From JAHCIE01 sp034431435 (GTDB lineage Bacteria; Chloroflexota; Anaerolineae; Epilineales; JAHCIE01): a stretch of 40,222 bases of DNA. The DNA lies in contig DAOUDG010000068.1 of NCBI GenBank assembly GCA_034431435.1, forward strand, positions 1-40,222, read 5' to 3'. Made by a program: the position numbers and the translations under genes. The notes below the pieces were generated by a model, which was not told the DNA's origin, made no database searches, and saw only the letters and a list, made by a program, of their open reading frames with translations. The stretch's first letter is position 1; each line of letters starts with the position of its first letter. Shown here piece after piece: positions 32,552-39,805 of the stretch.

Positions 32552-33664
32552 TCATGGGTTCTCGTTCGGGAACAACTCCCCTACCGTGACGGGCGTGGCC
32601 GGCAGGGCCTGGGCCGAGCGCGCCACGTCGCCTATGGTTGGAGGCACAGGAAGTTCGAGGCCGCGCTCGCCCACCACGGCCGCCTTGTACTCGGCGTAGC
32701 GGTCGCGGATGGCGCGGGCCACCTGGGCGCGGTCGCGGGCCGCCAGATCAGGCGAATTGAGGGCAGCGACAACGGCGGTGCGGATATAGGCGTCGGCGTT
32801 GGCGACGTCCACGTTGCCGTTGGCGTCCAGCTGATTCAGGGCATTGATGGCCCGGCTGAAGGGGTCCTGGATGGTGGTGAGGGCGTCCCAGTCATCGCGG
32901 TGCTTGCGGGTCTCGATGCGCAGCAGCATGTAGTCGACACCCGTGACGGGCGTGGCGGTCGCCACGTCCGAGCCATACAGGAGACGACTGTCCTTGACCC
33001 ACAGTCTGTTGGACGGATAGGTGCCACCGGGCGCGCGGAAGATGGCGACGTAGCCCGCGCGCAGTGCGTTGTCACCACCGCCGCCCGCGCTTTCGTAGGT
33101 ACGCTGGAAGCCCAGCACCATCTGGCGGTCGCTCGCACCTAGCAGCTGTTCCACCCCCCGCGTGACGGCATTGGCGACACTGAGCGCGGTGGAGAGTTGG
33201 GGCACGGCGAGCAGGCCCGCGAAGTTGCCCATGACGTCAAGGAAGCGGCGCAATGTGTCGCTGCCCTGCATAGCTACCAGTCCCGCCTCGACCTGGACCG
33301 TGCCGCCGCTGAAAGGGACCAGGGGTGTCAAGGGAAAATCGACCTGGACGGTACGGTCCAGGTGGTTGGGGTCGATGTTGCGGAGGTAGCCCGGCCCCGC
33401 GACCTGGGCGATGTCAATTGGGTTGGGCTGGTTACCGAAGCGGAAGGTGGTCAGCGACTGGACCACCGGATACCAACTCTTGAACCAATCGCGGTCGCTA
33501 GCCAGGAACATCTCGACCACCCACAACTGGAAATAGCTCTCGCCGGCGGCTACCGCCTCGGTGTCGGCCGGGGCGGGGAAGACGTGGTCGCCGGGCAGAA
33601 CCGGGCGGTCGAGGTGCTGCGCGTCCCGCTGGAAGAGTTGTGTGAGCGAGTCCCACAGGGGCAT
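32552..33664 (-). CDS. Unrecognised 370-residue protein in the leaderless hydrolase operon
   Basis: I do not recognise this protein. It begins MPLWDSLTQLFQRDAQHLDR and has no signal peptide. Visible features are a moderately hydrophobic Ala/Val/Leu stretch near residues 150-175 (FAGLLAVPQLSTALSVANAV), a middle section with aromatic strands (AGYVAIFRAPGGTYPSNRLWV; VDYMLLRIETRKHRDDWD) and a helical C-terminal part ending PVTVGELFPNENP. No metal, nucleophile or nucleotide-binding motif stands out. The ATG at 33664 has GGAGG nine bases upstream. It lies 37 bases after the C39-like gene and 107 bases before the metacaspase gene, so it may be a substrate, inhibitor or structural partner of these proteases. 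Confidence 0.7.
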   Translation of the reverse strand: MPLWDSLTQLFQRDAQHLDRPVLPGDHVFPAPADTEAVAAGESYFQLWVVEMFLASDRDWFKSWYPVVQSLTTFRFGNQPNPIDIAQVAGPGYLRNIDPNHLDRTVQVDFPLTPLVPFSGGTVQVEAGLVAMQGSDTLRRFLDVMGNFAGLLAVPQLSTALSVANAVTRGVEQLLGASDRQMVLGFQRTYESAGGGGDNALRAGYVAIFRAPGGTYPSNRLWVKDSRLLYGSDVATATPVTGVDYMLLRIETRKHRDDWDALTTIQDPFSRAINALNQLDANGNVDVANADAYIRTAVVAALNSPDLAARDRAQVARAIRDRYAEYKAAVVGERGLELPVPPTIGDVARSAQALPATPVTVGELFPNENP

Positions 33665-33701
33665 AGCCGGTATCCTCCGTTGGCCGCCCTGACGGCGCGG
33701 G

Positions 33702-34349
33702 TCAGGGTTGGCGGCGAGCGCGTTCCGAGGTCTCAGCCGCCTCACGCAGCGCCCTGTCTACGTAGGGCTGCGCCTCGTCGAGCAGGTCCTCGACGCCCTG
33801 GATGAGGGGGTCCGTTTCCAGGCCACCGCGTCCCAGGTTGTCAGGGCGTTGGCGATTGAGGATGATGATATTGCTGTGCTTCTGCCAGGTCTCGAAGTCG
33901 GGCCACTTCATGTACTCCAGCTTGCCGCCCCACGGGTTGGCGCGGGTGGCGCCGCCCTCGTCGTAGCCCACGACGGGCGCAAAGTGACCGCTCTCCGGCT
34001 TCTCCAGCTCAAAGAAGAACAACACGATGGTCGGGAAACCCGCATCGATGGCGCGCTTGATGACGGGCTGCAAGGTAGGCTCCTGATCGCTACGGATCTC
34101 GCAGGTCAGGTCGCAGCGTTTCTTCAGGAAGCGCGCCAGATCGTCCATGAACGTGTAGCCGGTGAAAGCCGCACCGTAGATGGCGTCCTTGATGAAGTCG
34201 GCGGGTAACTCTACTCCGGTCAGGTACTTGAGACACATAGCCACGGACTCGGGGCCGCAGTTGTTCTCGCGATTCTCATCCACGCCATCGGCGTCGACGG
34301 TCCAATCGGCGAGTTGGTTGTACAGCGGCCAGGGACTCAGCATCGGCAT
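33702..34349 (-). CDS. C39-like papain-fold cysteine peptidase
   Basis: A 215-residue protein of the papain-like C39_2 type. The nucleophile region is ENNCGPESVAMCLKYLTG with C31; the second half keeps H122 in GHFAPVVGYD and N138 in ANPWG, giving a plausible Cys-His-Asn triad. The C-terminal 50 residues are charged and helical (LLDEAQPYVDRALREAAETS). Bacteriocin-processing C39 domains cut double-glycine leaders, but here the domain is free-standing and not fused to a transporter, so the target is unknown. There is no signal peptide. The ATG at 34349 has AGGAGGG nine bases upstream. It is the first gene of the five-gene minus-strand operon and sits behind a consensus promoter. Confidence 0.78.
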   Translation of the reverse strand: MPMLSPWPLYNQLADWTVDADGVDENRENNCGPESVAMCLKYLTGVELPADFIKDAIYGAAFTGYTFMDDLARFLKKRCDLTCEIRSDQEPTLQPVIKRAIDAGFPTIVLFFFELEKPESGHFAPVVGYDEGGATRANPWGGKLEYMKWPDFETWQKHSNIIILNRQRPDNLGRGGLETDPLIQGVEDLLDEAQPYVDRALREAAETSERARRQP

Positions 34350-34434
34350 GGGCCACGGCCCTCCTGACAGCGTTGGCGATAGGGGTAGGATGTATGTAGA
34401 GTCGTTGGGTCAGCGAGCGATATGAGGTACGACC

Positions 34435-34462
34435 ATTATACCGCACCCCTCCCGTCTGTCAA
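34435..34462 (-). promoter_or_regulatory. Consensus promoter of the minus-strand hydrolase operon
   Basis: Read on the minus strand: TTGACA (34462-34457), a 16-base spacer and TATAAT (34440-34435), both hexamers perfect. The first gene starts at 34349, so the leader is about 80 bases. Confidence 0.75.
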
Positions 34463-34493
34463 TGGCGGCGGACAAGTAGCGCGAGATATTCGG

Positions 34494-34522
34494 TTGACGT
34501 AATGGCTGGTTCACAGTACAAT
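34494..34522 (+). promoter_or_regulatory. Promoter of the SIR2-STAND operon
   Basis: TTGACG at 34494-34499, a 17-base spacer and TACAAT at 34517-34522. The ATG is at 34602. Its -35 element lies only 31 bases from the -35 of the opposite promoter, so one bound protein could affect both. Confidence 0.7.
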
Positions 34523-34601
34523 AGATTGACACGCCGAAGCCCCGACCCCTGGCCTTCGCGTCGCTACGAACGACGCCCGATCCGTTGAGGAACAAGACAG
34601 C

Positions 34602-35930
34602 ATGGATCGGTCACAGTTGCGTCAGATGATCATCACATACTTCAGCCTCGAAGACTTCAAGGACTTGTGCTTCGAGCTGGGGACCTATGGGGTGTCCTAC
34701 GACGCGCTGCCGGGCGATGGCCTGCCGCCTAAGGCGCGGGAGTTGATTCTGCTGTCCGAGCGGGCCGGCATCCAACCGGCGCTGATTACCGCCTGTCGCC
34801 GATTGCGCCCGAATGTCCAGTGGGAGGACGAACCGCCTCGCCCGCCAACCTTCGCCCCGCCTGGCCTCGGCTCGTCTGGGCCTGGCGCACCGGCGGCGGT
34901 CTCTACGCCGGGCGTGCCCCCTTCTGCCAGCGCGACGGTTCCATCCCCTGGCCCCCCAGTGGGTGGGGCTACGCCAGATGCCCTTGATCCTCACTTCACG
35001 TTGTTGCTGCGCAGCATCCTGAGCGGGCGACTGGTGCCCTTTCTGGGGGTGGATGTCAATCTGCTGGGGCGACCGACCGATGCCGGCTGGGCGCTGGGGC
35101 AGCACTTCCCGAGCAGTAGTGAGATGGCGATGCACCTTGCCGGTCGCCTCAAGGAGCTGGGCTATCCGCCCCCCGAGTCGGACGACCTGGCGAGCATCAC
35201 GGAGCACGCCAGCCTGACGCTGGGGGTGGGCAGCCTGTACGACGAGCTGCGCGCTCTGCTGAACGCGGATTACCCGCCGACCCGCCTGCACGACCTGCTG
35301 GCTGCGCTGCCGGGCCTCCTGCGCGAGCGAGGTTATCCGCCCGTGTACCAGATCATCGTGACGAGCAATTTCGACGATGTGCTGGAGCGGGCATTCCAGG
35401 GGCGCAGCGAGCCTTACGATGTGCTGACCTACACAAGCCGGGAGGATGCCCGTGGCAAGTTCATCCACGCGCCGTATGGCGACACGCCGCGAGCCATCGA
35501 GAAGCCCAACGAGTACGATGCCCTCCCGCTGGACCAACGCACGATCATCGTCAAGATTTACGGCGCGCTCAATCGCCTGAATCCCGACGACGACAGCTAT
35601 ACCATCACCGAAGATGACTTCATCGGCTACATGAGTCGGGCCGACATCACGAGCCTGCTGCCCGCGACCCTCGTCAGCCGGGTGCGCAAGAGCCACTTCC
35701 TGTTTCTTGGCTCCAGCCTGCGCGATTGGAACCGGCGCGTGGTGTTCCAGCGTGTCTGGGATGAGCAGAAGCTGCAATACAAGTCGTGGGCGGTCCCCTT
35801 CGATCCGCGAATGAGCGACGAAGAATTCTGGCGGCGGCGCGACATCGAGCTAATTCGCAACATCACCCTCCAGGAGTACGTGGATCGTCTCGCGGCGCGC
35901 CTGGCCGCCCTGCCGCCGGTCGGAAGGTAG
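34602..35930 (+). CDS. EAD1-SIR2 effector-like protein with altered SIR2 active-site residues
   Basis: A 442-residue cytoplasmic protein. Residues 1-75 form an EAD1-like helical domain (LRQMIITYFSLEDFKDLCFELG to RRLRPN), similar to the one in the caspase-like protein at 25500. After a Pro-rich linker, about 130-420 is a SIR2-like domain: VPFLGVDVNLLGRP (residues 145-158), TSNFDDVLE (254-262) and IIVKIYGALNRLNPDDDSYTI. SIR2 effectors of immune systems destroy NAD+. Here the usual catalytic His of the K-I-H-G motif is Y320 (codon TAC at 35559-35561), and the first glycine loop reads GVD where GAG is common, so activity is in doubt. GAGGAA lies upstream of the ATG. It is followed 2 bases later by the STAND gene, implying a working pair. 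Confidence 0.83.
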   Translation: MDRSQLRQMIITYFSLEDFKDLCFELGTYGVSYDALPGDGLPPKARELILLSERAGIQPALITACRRLRPNVQWEDEPPRPPTFAPPGLGSSGPGAPAAVSTPGVPPSASATVPSPGPPVGGATPDALDPHFTLLLRSILSGRLVPFLGVDVNLLGRPTDAGWALGQHFPSSSEMAMHLAGRLKELGYPPPESDDLASITEHASLTLGVGSLYDELRALLNADYPPTRLHDLLAALPGLLRERGYPPVYQIIVTSNFDDVLERAFQGRSEPYDVLTYTSREDARGKFIHAPYGDTPRAIEKPNEYDALPLDQRTIIVKIYGALNRLNPDDDSYTITEDDFIGYMSRADITSLLPATLVSRVRKSHFLFLGSSLRDWNRRVVFQRVWDEQKLQYKSWAVPFDPRMSDEEFWRRRDIELIRNITLQEYVDRLAARLAALPPVGR

Positions 35931-35932
35931 GC

Positions 35933-38900
35933 ATGGGCGCTGCTGCTCTCCCCCCGTCACCGTACAAAGGGCTGATGCCCTACGATGAAGGCGATGCTCG
36001 CTTCTTCTTCGGCCGCGATACCGAACGCGACATCATCATTGCCAATCTCACCGCTGCGCGACTGACCCTTCTGTATGGCGCGAGCGGTGTCGGCAAGTCG
36101 TCGGTGCTGCGCGCGGGCGTCGTCCACGCCTTGCAGAGCGAGGCGCGCGGCAACCTGGCGCAGGTCGGCGCGCCAGAGCTAGCCGTCGTCTATTTCAACA
36201 GCTGGCGCGATGACCCCCTGCGCGGCCTGCTGGGAACCGTCGAGGCGGCGGTGCGTGGCACGCTGAGCGGCTACACCGTCGAGCCACCCGCCGCGACCGA
36301 CTTCATCGAGGCCCTGGCTGGCTGGTCGGAGGTCGTCGAAGGCCCCCTGCTCATCATCCTCGACCAATTCGAGGAGTATTTCCTGTACCACGGCCAGGAG
36401 GAGGGTCCGGCGACCTTCGCTGTTGAATTCCCACAGGCTGTGTCGCGGCGCGATCTGCGCGTCAATTTCCTGGTCGCCCTGCGCGAGGATGCGCTGGCGC
36501 GCCTCGACCGCTTCAAGGGACGCATCCCAGGCCTGTTCGAGAATCGCCTGCGCATCGATCACCTGGACCGCGCCGCTGCCGAGGCCGCCATTCGTCGGCC
36601 CCTGGACGAGTGGAACGCGATGGTCCCGTCCAATGAGGCGATGACCATCGAAGACAGCCTTGTTGAGGCCGTGCTGGAGCAGGTCAAGCGTGGTGAGGTG
36701 GTGCTGGGCGATGCCGGGCGGGGACAGGTCGCGACAGCGCCCCACGATGCGCGCATCGAGACGCCCTTCTTGCAGCTGGTGATGACGCGCCTGTGGGACG
36801 AGGAGCGGCGGCAAGGCTCGCGCGTCTTGCGCCTCCAGACTCTGGAGCGGCTGGGCGGCGCCGGTAGCATCGTGCGCACCCATCTCGATGCGGCCATGCA
36901 GGCGCTGTCGCCCGCCGAGCGGGACCTGGCGGCGCGCATCTTTCACCATCTGGTCACCCCTTCGGGGGCGAAGATTGCCCATACTGTCTCGGACCTGGCT
37001 GTGTATGCGGATGCGCCAGTTGGCGACGTGCTGCCGGTCCTGGAGCGCCTCAGTCGCGGCGACGTGCGCATCCTGCGGCCCATCGCTCCGCCGCCGGATA
37101 CGCCGGGCGAGCCGCGCTACGAGATCTATCACGACGTGCTGGCCCCGGCCATTCTCGATTGGCGCGCCCGGTACCAGCGCGAGGCGGATCGCGCCGAAAC
37201 CGAGGCGAAGCTGGCGGCGGAGCAAAAGCGCGTCAATCGATTGCGGCTGGGTTTGCTGGGTGTCACGGTCTTGCTGCTTCTGGTCGGCGCGCTGGCTGTC
37301 TTCGCCCTCAATCAGTGGCAGCGCGCGGGGCGTGCTGAGACTGAGGCGGTTAAGCAGCGCGACGCCGCCGAGGAGGCCCGGGGCGTGGCGGCCCAGCAGC
37401 GCGACCTGGCCGAGGCCCAACGCGCGGCGGCCGTCCAGGCCCAGGCCACCGCCGAGGCGGCCAAGGTCGCAGCGGAGACGGCCCAGCGCATCAACCAGTC
37501 ACGCGAGTTGGCGGCATCCTCGCTCGAGAGGCTGCCCGTGGATCCGGAGCTGAGTCTGCTGCTGGCGATTGAAGCCAACGACATCCAGAGAACCGCCCAG
37601 GCGGAGGATGCCCTGCGCCGCTCGCTGCCCGAATCCTACGTGCGGCGCGTCCTGCGCGGGCCGCCCAGCGCCGTCTGGACCGCCGCGTATAGCCCCGATG
37701 ATCGCCGCATCGTGACGGCGCGGGCGGATCGGATTGGTGAGATTTGGGATGCTGTCACCGGTGAGCGCGTCGCCGAACTACGCGGGCACACCGATGTCGT
37801 GAACCAGGCTACCTTCAGCCCTGACGGGCAGCGGATCGTAACGGCGAGCGACGATGGAACGGCGCGGGTTTGGGACGCCGCCACCGGCCAGCCCCTGGCG
37901 GTCATTAGGGACCATACGCGAGGAGTCTACCAGGCCGTCTTCAGCCCGGATGGGCGACTGATCGCTACCAGCAGCAAGGACGGCACGGCGCGGCTGTCCG
38001 ATGCCCAGACAGGCCGTGGGCTATACGTCCTGCCCAGCCAGGGTGGGGAGGTGACGAGCGCCGCCTTCAGCCCCGATGGGCAGTACCTGGTCGCCACCAG
38101 CCTCGACACTAGGGATAGCGAGGGCGCGAGTCGGCCGGGTACGGCGCGGGTCTGGCGGGTGGCGACCGGCGAGCAGGTGGCCGAGCTAGGCGAGACGGCC
38201 TACGGCGGCGTGTGGGGCGCCGACTTTAGCCGGGATGGCAAGCGGCTGGTGACTGCCAGCGAGGACAACACGGCCCGCGTCTGGGAGGTTGGCTCGTGGC
38301 GCAAGCTGTACGATCTGCTGGGCCACTCAGGCCGCGTCAGTCGCGCGGTGTTCAGCCCCGATAGCAAGTTGATTCTCACGGCCAGCGCGGATCTGACGGC
38401 CCGCCTGTGGGACGCGGCCAGCGGGCAGAGTCGCTCCGAACTGGCGGGGCATACCGCCTACGTTCTGGATGGTAACTTCAGCCCTGATGGCAAGAGCGTC
38501 GTGACGACCAGCCTCGACGGCGCGCCACGCCTATGGGACACCGACAAAGGTCGCGAGTTAGCCGTCTTGCGCGGACATACGGCGGGCGTCTTCTCCGGTA
38601 CGTTCGACCACCGTGGGCAGTCGGTCCTCACATCCAGTGGTGACGGCACGGCGCGCATCTGGGAGGCGCGCACGCGCCCCAGCCTGCACGAGTTGCAGGG
38701 TCACACCCAGGGCCTGACGGGTCTGGACTTCAGCGGCGACGGGCGGCGGCTCGCCACCGCGAGCGAGGACGGCACGGCGCGCATCTGGGACACCGACCGC
38801 GGCGACAGCATCGCCACGTTGCGTGGCCATCGCGACGTCGTCAGGTCAGTGGCCCTGAACTCCGACGGCAGCCGCGCTGTGACGGCCAGTAACGACGGCA

Positions 38901-39784
38901 CGGCGCGGGTGTGGGACGCCGGCACGGGGCGTCAGTTGGCCGAGTTACGCCACGGACAGGCGGTGAACAAGGCTGTCTTCAGCCCCGATGGGCAGCGGGT
39001 TGTCACGGCCAGCAACGACGGCACGGCGCGAGTGTGGGACACCGAGACGGGACGCCAGTTAGCCGAGCTTGCGGGGCACACCGACGCTGTGACCTCGGCC
39101 GCGTTCAGCCCCGATGGCCGCCGCATCGTGACCGGGAGCGACGACATGACGGCGCGGCTGTGGCAGGACAACGGCTCGGTGGTCGTGCTCGACGGACCGA
39201 CCAAAGGTCTGAATGCCGTGGCGTTCAGTCCCGACGGCCAGCTTGTCGCCGCCATGAGCAATGACTGGAAGGGCTACGTCTGGGACGCGGCGACAGGGCA
39301 GCTCGTAGCGCAGCTCATCGGGCACACGGGGCCGCCACAGACGCTGGCCTTTAGCCCCGACGGGGAGAGCATCGTGACCACCAGCGGCTGGCCCGATTAC
39401 ACGGCGCGAGTGTGGCAGGCGCGCACGGGCCGCCAACTGGCCGAGTTGACGGGTCACACGAATCTCGTCCACAGTGCGGTCTTCCATCCCAGCGGCCGCT
39501 GGATCGTAACCGCCAGCGAGGACCATACGACCCGTGTGTGGGAGGGAACCAGCGGCAAGAATCTGGCCGTCCTGCGCGGCCATGTGGGTGGGGTCGCCGC
39601 GGCGACCTTCAGCCCCGACGGTCGGCTCATCGCGGCGGCGGGCAATTCCGTCGACGACCCGACCGCTCACCTGTATATTTGCGATGTGTGCAACGACCTC
39701 GACACTCTTCTCCAGCAGGCGCGCAGCCGGGTAACACGCTCTTTGACAGCCGAGGAGCGAGCAGCCTATCTATCGCGACCGTAG
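35933..39784 (+). CDS. nSTAND1-type NTPase with transmembrane segment and 16 WD40 repeats
   Basis: A 1283-residue signalling NTPase. The STAND module (about 10-430) begins SPYKGLMPYDEGDARFFFGR, with Walker A in YGASGVGKSS (residues 48-57) and Walker B in LLIILDQFEEYF. A hydrophobic segment at about 437-459 (LGLLGVTVLLLLVGALAVFAL) suggests membrane insertion, and a charged coiled coil (about 460-535, Glu/Ala/Gln-rich) follows. From about 571 to 1262 I count 16 WD40 repeats of the FSPDG-TAS-DGTARVWD type, enough for two propellers. Ligand binding by the propellers would be expected to release the NTPase and activate the SIR2 partner. The ATG at 35933 has GGAAGG upstream; the frame extends to 35786 inside the SIR2 gene and is rejected. 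No EAD is seen on this protein. Confidence 0.9.
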   Translation: MGAAALPPSPYKGLMPYDEGDARFFFGRDTERDIIIANLTAARLTLLYGASGVGKSSVLRAGVVHALQSEARGNLAQVGAPELAVVYFNSWRDDPLRGLLGTVEAAVRGTLSGYTVEPPAATDFIEALAGWSEVVEGPLLIILDQFEEYFLYHGQEEGPATFAVEFPQAVSRRDLRVNFLVALREDALARLDRFKGRIPGLFENRLRIDHLDRAAAEAAIRRPLDEWNAMVPSNEAMTIEDSLVEAVLEQVKRGEVVLGDAGRGQVATAPHDARIETPFLQLVMTRLWDEERRQGSRVLRLQTLERLGGAGSIVRTHLDAAMQALSPAERDLAARIFHHLVTPSGAKIAHTVSDLAVYADAPVGDVLPVLERLSRGDVRILRPIAPPPDTPGEPRYEIYHDVLAPAILDWRARYQREADRAETEAKLAAEQKRVNRLRLGLLGVTVLLLLVGALAVFALNQWQRAGRAETEAVKQRDAAEEARGVAAQQRDLAEAQRAAAVQAQATAEAAKVAAETAQRINQSRELAASSLERLPVDPELSLLLAIEANDIQRTAQAEDALRRSLPESYVRRVLRGPPSAVWTAAYSPDDRRIVTARADRIGEIWDAVTGERVAELRGHTDVVNQATFSPDGQRIVTASDDGTARVWDAATGQPLAVIRDHTRGVYQAVFSPDGRLIATSSKDGTARLSDAQTGRGLYVLPSQGGEVTSAAFSPDGQYLVATSLDTRDSEGASRPGTARVWRVATGEQVAELGETAYGGVWGADFSRDGKRLVTASEDNTARVWEVGSWRKLYDLLGHSGRVSRAVFSPDSKLILTASADLTARLWDAASGQSRSELAGHTAYVLDGNFSPDGKSVVTTSLDGAPRLWDTDKGRELAVLRGHTAGVFSGTFDHRGQSVLTSSGDGTARIWEARTRPSLHELQGHTQGLTGLDFSGDGRRLATASEDGTARIWDTDRGDSIATLRGHRDVVRSVALNSDGSRAVTASNDGTARVWDAGTGRQLAELRHGQAVNKAVFSPDGQRVVTASNDGTARVWDTETGRQLAELAGHTDAVTSAAFSPDGRRIVTGSDDMTARLWQDNGSVVVLDGPTKGLNAVAFSPDGQLVAAMSNDWKGYVWDAATGQLVAQLIGHTGPPQTLAFSPDGESIVTTSGWPDYTARVWQARTGRQLAELTGHTNLVHSAVFHPSGRWIVTASEDHTTRVWEGTSGKNLAVLRGHVGGVAAATFSPDGRLIAAAGNSVDDPTAHLYICDVCNDLDTLLQQARSRVTRSLTAEERAAYLSRP

Positions 39785-39805
39785 ACGGTCCAGGGAGGCA
39801 TCTCT

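Noticed and set aside
36179..37420. 413-codon open frame on the minus strand
   Set aside because: Antisense to the STAND NTPase domain with its clear Walker motifs; a shadow frame.
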